Assembly (NCBI GenBank): GCA_963798325.1
Contig: CAWCSS010000001.1
Location: forward strand, 1,302,001-1,366,000
Length of the DNA stretch: 64,000 bases
From: Solirubrobacter sp963798325
GTDB taxonomy: Bacteria; Actinomycetota; Thermoleophilia; Solirubrobacterales; Solirubrobacteraceae
Direction of reading: 5' to 3'
The position numbers and the translations under genes are program-made. Below, in pieces: positions 1 to 7,753 of this stretch. Each line of letters starts with the position of its first letter. Positions within the stretch are counted from its first letter, which is position 1. The notes under the pieces were generated by a model. That model was not told the origin of the DNA. It saw nothing but the letters and a program-made list of their open reading frames with translations, and ran no database searches.

Positions 1-57
1 GGCAGCGGCGAGCAACACCGCGGCGGAGGCCGCGGCGGCCAGGGAGGAGCGCTTCAT
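1..57 (-). CDS. N-terminus of an exported protein (partial, runs off the left edge)
   Basis: Read leftward from an ATG at 57, the first 19 codons give MKRSSLAAAASAAVLLAAA, a positively charged start followed by an Ala/Leu-rich core typical of a Sec signal peptide. An AAAGG sequence lies about 13 bases upstream. Only the signal peptide is inside the window, so the mature protein and its function cannot be named. It is divergent from the FHA gene, and the roughly 160 bases between them should hold both promoters. Confidence 0.5.
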   Translation of the reverse strand, partial: MKRSSLAAAASAAVLLAAA

Positions 58-220
58 TTCGGGGGCCTTTCGGGGTGTTCCTGGGGAGTGACCCAGACTC
101 TCCCGGAAGCGCTCGATGTCGCCTACGCGCCAAGGGGTGGAGCCGCCACCCCCGAGGTGGAGCCCGCTCTCACCCCTTGGGAGTCACATCACGACCCGCG
201 GTGTGACTAGGGTTCGTGAC

Positions 221-904
221 GTGCCCGATTCTCCCCTTGACGCCCACGTCGCCACGCCCCAGGACCTCAAGGACCGGATCGCCGCCGAACGGCGCGGCAC
301 GCCGTTTCTCGTCTATCGCGACGCGGACGACCTGCAGAGGATCATCGAGCTCGCGCCGACGGCCGAGCAGCTGACGATCGGGCGCCGGCCGTCGAACGAC
401 GTCGTGCTCGACTGGGACAGCGAGATCTCGCGCGTGCACGCGGCGCTGGAGCGGATCGGGGACGACTGGACGGTCGTCGACGACGGCCTCTCCCACAACG
501 GCACCTACCTCAACGGCACGCGCGTGACGTCACGCCAGCGGCTCAAGGACGGCGACGTGCTCACCGTCGGCGGCGTCGCGCTGGCGTTCCGGGCGCCCGG
601 CGGCGAATCGATGTCGCGGCCGACGGTGACCGCGATGGGCCCGCACGTGGGCGAGCTCCTCACGCCCGCTCAGCGGCGGGTGCTGGTCGCGTTGTGCCGG
701 CCGTTCAAGGACTCGACGTACGCGACTCCGGCGACCAACCAGCAGATCGCGGACGAGCTCGTGGTGAGCGTCGACGCGGTGAAGTCGACGCTGCGGGCGC
801 TGTTCGAGGTCTTCGGGGTCGACGCGCTGCCGCAGAATCAGAAGCGCGCGTCGCTCGCGCTGCAGGCGCTGCGGACGGGCGTGATCACCCGGCGTGATCT
901 GTGA
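221..904 (+). CDS. FHA-domain protein with C-terminal helix-turn-helix-like region
   Basis: The protein is 227 residues from the GTG at 221. A forkhead-associated phosphothreonine-binding domain lies at about residues 50-125, with the hallmark stretch GRRPSNDVVLDW, the conserved SRVHA and the NGTYLNG segment. The C-terminal part (about 150-227) carries TNQQIADELVVSVDAVKSTL, which resembles a LuxR-like DNA-binding helix pair. A longer frame runs upstream to 116, but TAGGGT ends seven bases before the GTG at 221, as expected for a leaderless start. The gene is convergent with, and overlaps by 20 bp, a Ser/Thr kinase. FHA proteins commonly read the phosphorylation state set by such kinases, so a kinase-target pair is a reasonable inference. 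No signal peptide or membrane segment is seen, so it is probably cytoplasmic. Confidence 0.85.
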   Translation: MPDSPLDAHVATPQDLKDRIAAERRGTPFLVYRDADDLQRIIELAPTAEQLTIGRRPSNDVVLDWDSEISRVHAALERIGDDWTVVDDGLSHNGTYLNGTRVTSRQRLKDGDVLTVGGVALAFRAPGGESMSRPTVTAMGPHVGELLTPAQRRVLVALCRPFKDSTYATPATNQQIADELVVSVDAVKSTLRALFEVFGVDALPQNQKRASLALQALRTGVITRRDL

Positions 905-2948
905 CGACCTTGCTCAGCTTGTTCTGCGGCTGACTGCCGACCCACAGCGCTCCGCTGTCGTCGATCGCCAGGCTGAACGGGTTGACCGGTAGGCGGAGCG
1001 GGTCACCGACCACCTGCGAGGACCTGGCGTCGATCGTGTAGAGGTTGCTCGAGCTGTAGTTGGTGACGTAGACGAGGCCGTCGCCGACCGCCAGCTGGCG
1101 CGGCTGCTGACCGACGCTGATCGGAATGGACACGCCGGTGCCGGTCGACATCTTGTAGATGGCGTTGTCCTGCGGCGTGGCCACCCACAGCGAGCCACGG
1201 TCGTAAACGACGTCCTCGGGACGGTTCTGGCCGACGCGGATCGTCTTGAGGACCTCGCCCGTCTTGAGGTTCACGCGCTGGACGCGGGCGCGCCGGCGCG
1301 CGCCGACCCAGAGGGCGGTCGGGCTCGCGCTGAGCGACATGATCCCGTAGGGATAGGAGACCGTCGCGAGCGTCTGGCCGGTCTTGGGGTCGAGCTTGAC
1401 CAGCTGGTCGGGCTGCTCGTTGCCGGGAACGGTCCCGACCCATACGGCGTCCTTCGACGTGGCGATCGAGCCGGGAGAGAACGGGAGCGCGATCGGCTTG
1501 CCTTTGGGCTTGCCGGTCTTCGGATCGAGCCGGACGACCTCGTTCTCGCGCGCGACCACCAGCCACAGGGAGCCGAAGCCGAACGCGCCGTCGTTGACGC
1601 CGACGCCGACCTTCGGCGAATAGGCCTTCGGCTTGCCCGATTTGGCGGAGACGATCCGCATGCGGTCCTCGCGGAAGGAACCGACGAAGACGTTGTCCCC
1701 GTCGACGCGGACGACGTTGGGGCGACGGCCGATCGTGAGCTCGTCGGCGACCTTCAGCACGTCCTCGCCCGGAGTGGCCGTCGGTGTGGCCGACGCGCTC
1801 GCCGTGGGCGTCGGGGTGCTGGTGGGTGTGGCGTCATCCCCGAGGCCGAGCGCGACCGCGGTGACGACGCCGACGCCCGCGGCGGCGAGCAACGCGGCCG
1901 TCAGCAGCGCGTTGCGGCGTTTGACGCCCGGATTCGAGCGCGACTGCAGTCGTGTCTCAGCTTCAGCCTCAGGGTTAGCCTGTGCTGTTTCCGGCGGTTT
2001 CTTGGCGGCGGTGACCGTCGGCGCTTCGATCGGCGCGGCGGCGCCCTTGGCCACGATCCGCTCCCGGAGCTCCGGTTTGGCGTTCCTGGCGGCCGCGATC
2101 GCCGCCCGGCCCAGGTCGCCGGCGGAGGGATAGCGCTCGTCCGGGTCCTTGGCCATCGCGCGCTCGACGACGAGGTCGAACGCCGCCGCGATCGCCGGAT
2201 CGTGCTCGCTGGGCTTCGGCGGCGGGTCCTGCAGATGGGCCCACAGGCGGGCCTCGTCGCCGTCGCGCTTGAACGGCACCTCGCCGGTGAGCGTGAAGTA
2301 CAACAGGCAGCCGAGCGCGTAGACGTCCGCGCGGGCGTCGATGCGCTCACCGCGGATCTGCTCCGGCGCGACGTAGTCGAGCGTCCCGACCCACTGGCCC
2401 GGTTTGGTGCTCCCGGCCACCGACAGCGCGTGCTTGGTGAGCCCGAAGTCGGTCAGGTACACGTGGTCGTCCGGGCCCATCAGGACGTTCGCGGGCTTGA
2501 TGTCGCGGTGCACCAGGCCGGCGGCGTGCGCCGCGTCGAGCGCGCTGCCGATCTGGCTGACGATCCTGGCCGCCCGCTCGGGCGCGAGCGGCCCCTCGCG
2601 CCGGACGAGGCTGCGCACGTCGTCGCCGGCGACGTAGCGCATCGCGATGTAGGCGATGCCCTGCTCCTCGCCCGCGTAGTAGATCGGGATCACGTTCGGG
2701 TGATCGATCGACGCCGCGACCTTCGACTCGCGCACGAACCGGGCACGCACCGTCTGGTCCTCGAGCAGCCCGGCGGCGATGACCTTCAGCGCCACCGTGC
2801 GGTCCAGGGCAAGCTGCGTGGCCTTGTAGACCACACCCATACCGCCGCGGCCCGCGACCATCTCGATCCGGTGGCCGGCGAAGATGGTTCCCGGTTCGAG
2901 CTCACCCACAGGCGACAGGTATATCGACCGTTGGTCCTGGACAGCCAT
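885..2948 (-). CDS. Transmembrane Ser/Thr protein kinase with extracellular beta-propeller sensor
   Basis: This 687-residue PknB-type kinase has a Gly-rich loop (GRGGMGVV, about 33-40), the catalytic Lys in VALKVI (about 55), HRDIKPANV with Asp149, and DFG at 167-169. All catalytic motifs are present. A single membrane helix follows at about 347-370, then a Thr/Pro/Ser linker, then about 290 residues of repeating strands with G-SLWV and ALWVG motifs typical of YVTN/Vgb-like beta-propellers. The usual PASTA repeats are absent, so the ligand is probably not peptidoglycan. A TACGAC box seven bases before the ATG suggests a leaderless transcript. The kinase domain is cytoplasmic and the propeller external; the ligand is unknown. 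Confidence 0.93.
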   Translation of the reverse strand: MAVQDQRSIYLSPVGELEPGTIFAGHRIEMVAGRGGMGVVYKATQLALDRTVALKVIAAGLLEDQTVRARFVRESKVAASIDHPNVIPIYYAGEEQGIAYIAMRYVAGDDVRSLVRREGPLAPERAARIVSQIGSALDAAHAAGLVHRDIKPANVLMGPDDHVYLTDFGLTKHALSVAGSTKPGQWVGTLDYVAPEQIRGERIDARADVYALGCLLYFTLTGEVPFKRDGDEARLWAHLQDPPPKPSEHDPAIAAAFDLVVERAMAKDPDERYPSAGDLGRAAIAAARNAKPELRERIVAKGAAAPIEAPTVTAAKKPPETAQANPEAEAETRLQSRSNPGVKRRNALLTAALLAAAGVGVVTAVALGLGDDATPTSTPTPTASASATPTATPGEDVLKVADELTIGRRPNVVRVDGDNVFVGSFREDRMRIVSAKSGKPKAYSPKVGVGVNDGAFGFGSLWLVVARENEVVRLDPKTGKPKGKPIALPFSPGSIATSKDAVWVGTVPGNEQPDQLVKLDPKTGQTLATVSYPYGIMSLSASPTALWVGARRRARVQRVNLKTGEVLKTIRVGQNRPEDVVYDRGSLWVATPQDNAIYKMSTGTGVSIPISVGQQPRQLAVGDGLVYVTNYSSSNLYTIDARSSQVVGDPLRLPVNPFSLAIDDSGALWVGSQPQNKLSKVVTDHAG

Positions 2949-3004
2949 GCACCCGGTCGTAACGGACGGGCGGTCCGGAGGTGACGGTTCTGCTCGTCAG
3001 AAAG

Positions 3005-3076
3005 CGGGGGACCGAGGAATCGAACCTCGATCTACGGTTTTGGAGACCGTCGTCGTCGCCATTAGACCAGTCCCCC
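3005..3076 (-). tRNA. tRNA-Trp (anticodon CCA)
   Basis: On the minus strand the 7-bp acceptor stem GGGGGAC/GTCCCCC closes a cloverleaf with anticodon stem ACGGT/ACCGT around the loop CTCCAAA (anticodon CCA, reads UGG) and T-arm CGAGG-TTCGATT-CCTCG. It is 72 nt including the discriminator G, and no CCA is encoded. It sits alone between the kinase promoter and the SOS-box ORF. Confidence 0.93.
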
Positions 3077-3122
3077 AGGCGAGCCAGAGGGGCATTGTAG
3101 GGAGTTCCGTCCGACGTGCGAG

Positions 3123-3136
3123 CGAACATATGTTCG
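3123..3136. promoter_or_regulatory. SOS (LexA) box overlapping a start codon
   Basis: CGAACATATGTTCG is a perfect 14-bp palindrome and matches the Gram-positive LexA consensus CGAAC-N4-GTTCG at every fixed position. The ATG at 3130-3132 of the LAGLIDADG-type ORF lies inside it. LexA bound here would block initiation, so the ORF is inferred to be DNA-damage inducible. A near-identical box lies at 28175-28188, also over a start codon. Confidence 0.75.
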
Positions 3137-3735
3137 TGTGCTGGTCACCCGCCGACCCCAGGGCCTATTCCTACCTCCTCGGGTGGTACCTCGGCGATGG
3201 GTGCATTTCGTACACCGGGCGTGCCTTCCAACTGGTAATCACGGCCGATCTCGCCTACCCGGCGATCATCGCGGAGTGCTGCGAGGCGATCGTCGCCGCG
3301 GTGCCCGGCCGCGCAACTCACGTCCATCCGCACCCGGTCCACCGCTGCGCCCGGGTCGAGTCCGGCTGGACCCGGTGGCCGGAAGCATTCCCGCAGCACG
3401 GACGCGGCCGCAAACACGATCGCCCGATCGTGCTCGAGCCCTCGCAGCAGGCGATTGTCGACGAACATCCACGGGCGCTTCTGCGCGGGTTGATCCACTC
3501 GGACGGGTGCCGCACGGTCAATCGGTTCAACACGAAGCTCCCGAGCGGGCGCATCGGCGAGTACGAATATGTGCGGTACTTCTTCTCGAACCGGTCCGAA
3601 GACATTCGCGGTCTGTTCTGCGCGACGTGCGAGCAACTCGGATTGCGCTGGACGCAATCCAACCCGCGCAACATCTCGATCTCGCACCGCCGCAGCGTCG
3701 CGTTGCTGGACGAGCACGTGGGGCCGAAGACGTGA
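3130..3735 (+). CDS. LAGLIDADG-type homing-endonuclease-like protein, SOS-box controlled
   Basis: The protein is 201 residues. YLLGWYLGDGCIS (about residues 14-26) and LLRGLIHSDGC (about 116-126) are two degenerate copies of the LAGLIDADG helix, each ending in the acidic GDG/SDG where the catalytic Asp sits. This is the layout of a single-chain, pseudo-dimeric endonuclease. It is free-standing, with no intein or intron junction around it. The ATG lies inside a perfect SOS box, which sets the start. Such stand-alone proteins are common in actinobacteria, and whether they cut DNA or act as regulators is not settled. An active endonuclease under LexA control would be unusual. Confidence 0.75.
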   Translation: MFVCWSPADPRAYSYLLGWYLGDGCISYTGRAFQLVITADLAYPAIIAECCEAIVAAVPGRATHVHPHPVHRCARVESGWTRWPEAFPQHGRGRKHDRPIVLEPSQQAIVDEHPRALLRGLIHSDGCRTVNRFNTKLPSGRIGEYEYVRYFFSNRSEDIRGLFCATCEQLGLRWTQSNPRNISISHRRSVALLDEHVGPKT

Positions 3736-3780
3736 GGTCGTCGGACGTTCATTGGACGCCGCCGGGCGAACATCCGCGGC

Positions 3781-4839
3781 ATGCTTCGCTCGTCCTTGAT
3801 CTCCGCCGTTGTGCTTGCCCTGTTCGCGGGAGACGCACAGGCGGCCGTGGTGCCCTTCGGTCCCGATCTCGCGCCGCTGGCGGCCAACGCGGACCCGCGG
3901 GCGTCGTGTGCGTCCGGTACGCCGACGCCGATTCCGACGGGGGTTGGCGGCTCGTGCATGTGGTCGTTCATGGGGGTCGGGAGCGGGGCGGCGTCGCTGG
4001 TGCCGCCGGGGCCCGGGACGGTGACCGCGGTGCGGGTGAAGGTCGGGCCGGTGACGGGCAAGATGCGGGTCAACGTGATCCGGTTCCTGTTCCGTCAGAC
4101 GGGAGACAACGCGCATCCGTTCACGGCGGGGCCGTTCCTGGAGGCGTACGGGCCGGAGTTCACGCCGGCGCCGAACGCGATCACGACGGTGGCCGTGAGC
4201 CTGCCGATGCAGGTGGACTCGACGCCCGCGCCCACCGACCTGAGCACGATCCAGGTGATCGACGCGCTGGCGCTCGAGGTCGAGACGCCGACGACGCCGA
4301 TTCCGCTCTACAGCGCGCCTGGCGTGCTCAGTTACTTCAGCTATCCCGGACCGACGGCGGCGGGGGTGCCGGCGCCGAGCCCGAATGGGATCGCATCACT
4401 CACGAGCGGCTATGGCGTGCTCCTGAACGCGGACCTGACGACGGCGGACGCGCCCGCGCCCGTGACGGGCCAGCCGCCGACACCCGCCACGCCGGGAACC
4501 GGGGCCGCGCCGCAGGCGGCGCCGACCGTGCGTCTGGGTCGCACCGCCGCCGACGTACGCAAAAACGCCCTGTCGATTCCGGTCGTCTGCCAGGTCGTCG
4601 ACTGTTCCGGCACCGTCACGCTCGTGCCGAGGACCGGCGGGCACGCCGCCGCGGTCGTGACCTATGGACGCGCGAAGTTCGCCGGCACGGCCGGCAGGCC
4701 GCGGACCGTGAAGGTCAAGCTGAACCGGCGCGGGCGGGCACTGCTCAAACACCGCAAGAAGGTCGTGGTCAGCGCCCGGATCGCGCTGAAGGGCCAAGCC
4801 ACGCCACTCACCACGCGATTGACGCTCAAGCGGCGCTAG
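3781..4839 (+). CDS. Exported protein of unknown function
   Basis: The protein is 352 residues with a signal peptide (MLRSSLISAVVLALFAGDAQA, with likely cleavage after AQA). The mature part is Pro/Thr/Val-rich and predicted to be beta-structured, with cysteines at about 41 and 58. The last 50 residues (VKVKLNRRGRALLKHRKKVVV) resemble the basic C-terminal module seen in many exported proteins of this lineage. No enzymatic motif is visible. The 16-mer GGACGTTCATTGGACG, 23 bases before its ATG, is repeated exactly upstream of the receiver/PIG-L gene. Function unknown. Confidence 0.7.
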   Translation: MLRSSLISAVVLALFAGDAQAAVVPFGPDLAPLAANADPRASCASGTPTPIPTGVGGSCMWSFMGVGSGAASLVPPGPGTVTAVRVKVGPVTGKMRVNVIRFLFRQTGDNAHPFTAGPFLEAYGPEFTPAPNAITTVAVSLPMQVDSTPAPTDLSTIQVIDALALEVETPTTPIPLYSAPGVLSYFSYPGPTAAGVPAPSPNGIASLTSGYGVLLNADLTTADAPAPVTGQPPTPATPGTGAAPQAAPTVRLGRTAADVRKNALSIPVVCQVVDCSGTVTLVPRTGGHAAAVVTYGRAKFAGTAGRPRTVKVKLNRRGRALLKHRKKVVVSARIALKGQATPLTTRLTLKRR

Positions 4840-4852
4840 TGTGAGCGCCCCT

Positions 4853-4934
4853 GCGGGCGTGGTGGAATTGGTAGACACGCCGGCCTTAGGAGCCGGTGCC
4901 GCAAGGCGTGGGGGTTCGAGTCCCTTCGCCCGCA
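4853..4934 (+). tRNA. tRNA-Leu (anticodon TAG)
   Basis: This is an 82-nt class II tRNA. The acceptor GCGGGCG pairs with CGCCCGC, the anticodon loop is CTTAGGA (anticodon TAG, reads CUA), there is a long variable arm (GTGCCGCAAGGCGT region), and the T-loop is GGTTCGAGTCC. The discriminator is A and no CCA is encoded. Confidence 0.95.
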
Positions 4935-4943
4935 CTGCTCCGG

Positions 4944-5834
4944 CTAGCGGCCGGGGCAGATCGCGTCGGGATCCTCAGGGTCGACCCAGACGTCGACCTC
5001 GCGCCCGACCTTGTAGTGGCGCAGATGCATCGGGCCGTAGACGTGCTCGAAGACCACCGGGCGGCCCTCGACGTCGAAGGTCAGCAGGATCTTCGCCACG
5101 TTGGCGAGCTTCTCGCTGGTGGCCTGGACCGAGACGACCTTCGCGCGCGTCTTGCGGCCGGTCTGCTGGATCCGCGTGAGCTCGGCCATGCGCCGCTTCT
5201 GCTCGGCCCCCTCGCCCTCGGGGACCGGCTCGATGCCGCGCTTGGCCATCTCCTCGCGGGCGCGACCCGCGTAGTGCTCTCGGATCTCGGCCGCGCGGTG
5301 GGCCTCCTCGGCCATGCGCCGGTCGACGAGCTCGGCCTCGCCGGGCCGGAGCTTGCCGGCGAAGGGGTTGGTGACGCGCTCGATGGCGCCTTCGAGCTTG
5401 CTCTCGCGGCGGGCGACCTCCAACCGGATGCGGGCCTCCTGCTCCCAGGCGGGCTTGTGCTCCTCGTAGGCCGCGTCCCAGTCGATCCAGAGCTCCGACG
5501 GGTCCTTCGGGTTGACGACGCACGGCACGCCGACGTGCTTCATCAAGCCGAACGTCGGCCGGATGCGCAGCTTGTACCAGCGGTTGCCGCTGGCGGCGAT
5601 CGCCCCGGGGTCCAGCCAGTTCGGCACCGAGCGGTACTCGTCGACCTCGTAGACCTCACGGCCGGGAACCTCGACCCGCCAGAGGACCTTCATGCCCGAC
5701 GACATCTCGACGTCCGGCACGCCCGCTTCGCCGTAGTGGTGCGAGCCGACCTGGTGCTTGAGCGGGTAGGCGCGGGCGGGGAGCCAGCCGCGGGGCGCGC
5801 GGCGCAGGAGGCCTGGTCCGAGCTCGAAGCCCAT
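4944..5834 (-). CDS. Conserved-looking hypothetical protein, helical centre
   Basis: The protein is 296 residues from the ATG at 5834. An in-frame ATG exists 33 bases upstream, but TACGGT lies nine bases before 5834 and favours it. The N-terminal half has aromatic, beta-rich sequence. Residues about 130-215 are Glu/Arg/Ala-rich and probably form a long helix or coiled coil. The C-terminus (VFEHVYGPMHLRHYKVG...DPEDPDAICPGR) looks like the small beta domain of DUF3592-type proteins, where the final motif closes on Asp-Pro. There is no signal peptide or membrane helix. It is convergent with the tRNA-Leu gene. Function unknown. Confidence 0.7.
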   Translation of the reverse strand: MGFELGPGLLRRAPRGWLPARAYPLKHQVGSHHYGEAGVPDVEMSSGMKVLWRVEVPGREVYEVDEYRSVPNWLDPGAIAASGNRWYKLRIRPTFGLMKHVGVPCVVNPKDPSELWIDWDAAYEEHKPAWEQEARIRLEVARRESKLEGAIERVTNPFAGKLRPGEAELVDRRMAEEAHRAAEIREHYAGRAREEMAKRGIEPVPEGEGAEQKRRMAELTRIQQTGRKTRAKVVSVQATSEKLANVAKILLTFDVEGRPVVFEHVYGPMHLRHYKVGREVDVWVDPEDPDAICPGR

Positions 5835-5954
5835 GATCGGGCAACCGTACCGGCCACCACCGCCCATCGCGAGTGACCTGATCGGCCCCGATCGAACGAG
5901 TGTCCATAGGGTGCTTCCCCCATCTGGTTGGTGCCGATGACCGGAGCATCAAGC

Positions 5955-6035
5955 GTTGAAAAGGCAAACCCGTCGTGAGGCGGGGACGCAAAGCCAGAGG
6001 TCTCCACGGATGGAGATGGCTCGGCCGCCAACTTC
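5955..6035 (+). promoter_or_regulatory. Cyclic-dinucleotide riboswitch aptamer (GEMM / c-di-GMP-I type)
   Basis: The two invariant GEMM strands are present. GGCAAACC (5963-5970) is followed by a helix CCCGTC/GGCGGG capped by the GNRA loop GTGA (5975-5978), then GGGACGCAAAGCC (5982-5994). The second helix forms from TCTCC (6001-6005) with GGAGA (6012-6016). The closing segment TGGCTCGGCCGCC then ends in GCCAACTTC, which can pair with GAAAAGGC (5958-5965) as P1. This is the standard c-di-GMP-I aptamer layout with tetraloop and receptor strands. Close relatives bind 3',3'-cGAMP, and which ligand applies needs a structural alignment. It precedes the subtilase at 6077. Confidence 0.85.
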
Positions 6036-6055
6036 GAGACTTCGCATCAAGAAGT

Positions 6056-6071
6056 GGCACAAGGAGGTGCC
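6056..6071 (+). promoter_or_regulatory. Shine-Dalgarno hairpin of subtilase 1 (riboswitch expression platform)
   Basis: GGCAC (6056-6060) and GTGCC (6067-6071) form a 5-bp stem whose loop AAGGAG carries the ribosome-binding site, nine bases before the ATG. Just upstream, GAAGT (6051-6055) can pair with either of two ACTTC copies (6031-6035, inside aptamer P1, or 6039-6043). That gives a plausible ligand-dependent switch of translation. The same hairpin precedes the second subtilase. Confidence 0.6.
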
Positions 6072-6076
6072 CTGAC

Positions 6077-7753
6077 ATGTCCAACCAGCTCTGGCGTAAC
6101 CGGCTGATCGCAACCCTCGTGGTCGCGGCCGTCCCGTTCGCCTCAAGCGTCACGGCCGCGCATGCCGCGCCGTCGGCGCAGGCGCAACTCGCGACGGTGG
6201 CCAAGCAGGCCCCGAAGCGCAAGGTGACGGCGATCGTGCAGTTCAAGCCGTCGTTCTCGGAGCGCAAGGCCGCGAAGCTCGTCCGCACGCACGGTGGCAA
6301 GGTCACCAACCGCCTCTCGTTCATCCACGGCCTCGCCGTCAAGCTCCCCGCCCGGCAGGCGAAGGCGCTGGCGGCCGATAGGCACGTCGTCGGCCTCACG
6401 CTCAACAGCCGCGTCCACAGCACCGGCCTGGACGCGAGCAAGCTGGCCACCAGCTACCCGAAGACCACGCGCGCCGACAAGCTCTGGCAGCGCGGGATCA
6501 CGGGTCGCGGCGTCGGCGTCGCCGTGCTCGACACGGGCGTCGCCGGCGACCTCTCCGACTTCAACGGCCGCGTCGTGGCCAACGTCGTCACGTCCCCGGG
6601 CGCGACCACGGCCGGCGACAGCTTCGGCCACGGCACGCACGTCGCGGGCATCATCGCCGGCAACTCGTTCAACCGCGCGTACAACGACCCGCTCTACGGC
6701 AAGTACGTCGGCATGGCCCCGGAGGCCAACCTGGTCGCGGTCAAGGCCGCCGACGAGGCCGGTAACTCGACGGTCCTGGACGTGATCAACGGCATCGCGT
6801 TCGTCGTCGAGCACAAGTCCGACTTCAACATCCGCGTGCTCAACCTGTCGCTGAGCAGCGACACGCCGCAGTCCTACAAGACCGACCCGCTCGACGCCGC
6901 CGTCGAGTACGCCTGGTCGAAGGGCATCGTCGTCGTCGCCGCCTCCGGCAACCGCGGCACCGCCGCCGATGCCGTCCAGTACGCCCCCGCCAACGATCCG
7001 TACGTGATCTCGGTCGGCGGCGAGGATGAGACCGCCAACTACGGCAGGGGCTCGCGTGCCGACTGGTCGAGCACCGGCGTCACCCAGGACGGGATCGCCA
7101 AGCCGGACGTCATGGCTCCGGGCGCGCACATCGTGTCCGCCCTCGCTCCGAGCAGCGCGTTCCTGACGCTGTGCCCGAACTGCGCGATCGGCGGCCAGTA
7201 CTTCAAGGCCGGTGGCACCTCGATGGCCGCCCCGGTCGTCGCCGGCGCCGCCGCGCTGCTGCTGCAGGCCCGCCCGTCGCTCACGCCGGATCAGGTCAAG
7301 GCGCTGCTGATGGGCACCGACAAGGCCATCAGCGGCCAGGCCGGCGCCGGGCTCATCGACATCGAGCGCGCCGTGTTCACCCCGACCAACTACGTCCCGG
7401 CCGCCAACCGCTACATCCAGCCCAACTACCTGATCGCCGCGCTCAACCGCATCGGCGGGGACGCCAGCAGCTGGACCAAGTCGAGCTGGAGCGCCGCCGC
7501 GCCGACGCTGAGCGCCAGCTGGGCCAAGTCGAGCTGGAGCTGCACCTGCTCCAGCGCCGGCATGGCCACCGCGATCGACCCGCAGCGGTCCTCGTGGAGC
7601 CGCAGCTCCTGGTCGAGCGCCGGCGAGGACGCCAGCAGCGAGGCCGCGCAGTACGCGCAGGACGCCGCGGACGCCACCGCCGCCGACACCACGCTCGACG
7701 CGCCGGTCCCCGCGGACGCCACCGTCCCGACGGACGAGGAGACGGTCCAATGA
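6077..7753 (+). CDS. Secreted subtilisin-like serine protease with C-terminal Trp-Ser repeats (subtilase 1)
   Basis: The protein is 558 residues. The signal peptide is about 1-31 (cleavage near AHA-AP), followed by an inhibitor-I9-like propeptide (IVQFKPSFSE...VVGLTLN, about 50-110). The peptidase S8 domain has Asp152 in VAVLDTGV, His185 in GHGTHVAG and Ser382 in GGTSMAAP, so the triad is complete. After about residue 460 the tail switches to repeats of SSW/KSSW with a CTC pair, ending in an acidic stretch. The start is fixed by AAGGAGG nine bases upstream. Expression is inferred to respond to a cyclic dinucleotide through the upstream riboswitch. The stop overlaps the ATG of an 18-codon micro-ORF. 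It is a paralogue of the subtilase at 20134. Confidence 0.95.
   Translation: MSNQLWRNRLIATLVVAAVPFASSVTAAHAAPSAQAQLATVAKQAPKRKVTAIVQFKPSFSERKAAKLVRTHGGKVTNRLSFIHGLAVKLPARQAKALAADRHVVGLTLNSRVHSTGLDASKLATSYPKTTRADKLWQRGITGRGVGVAVLDTGVAGDLSDFNGRVVANVVTSPGATTAGDSFGHGTHVAGIIAGNSFNRAYNDPLYGKYVGMAPEANLVAVKAADEAGNSTVLDVINGIAFVVEHKSDFNIRVLNLSLSSDTPQSYKTDPLDAAVEYAWSKGIVVVAASGNRGTAADAVQYAPANDPYVISVGGEDETANYGRGSRADWSSTGVTQDGIAKPDVMAPGAHIVSALAPSSAFLTLCPNCAIGGQYFKAGGTSMAAPVVAGAAALLLQARPSLTPDQVKALLMGTDKAISGQAGAGLIDIERAVFTPTNYVPAANRYIQPNYLIAALNRIGGDASSWTKSSWSAAAPTLSASWAKSSWSCTCSSAGMATAIDPQRSSWSRSSWSSAGEDASSEAAQYAQDAADATAADTTLDAPVPADATVPTDEETVQ
7468..7620 (+). repeat. Trp-Ser repeat region in the C-terminus of subtilase 1
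   Basis: Irregular short repeats encode S-S-W-T/S-K/R units (SSWTKSSWS, SASWAKSSWS, SSWSRSSWS) around a CTC motif. The units are less regular than in the second subtilase, suggesting an older or more diverged array. The role is unknown; surface attachment or self-assembly of the protease tail is possible. Confidence 0.7.

Noticed and set aside
2902..3129. 75-residue minus-strand ORF starting in the 3123-3136 palindrome
   Set aside because: The palindrome offers ATG on both strands, but this frame runs straight through the tRNA-Trp gene and has no domain.
3138..4844. 568-residue plus-strand frame spanning two genes
   Set aside because: It runs through the LAGLIDADG-type gene and the exported-protein gene in a different frame; Arg/Pro-rich composition with no motifs.
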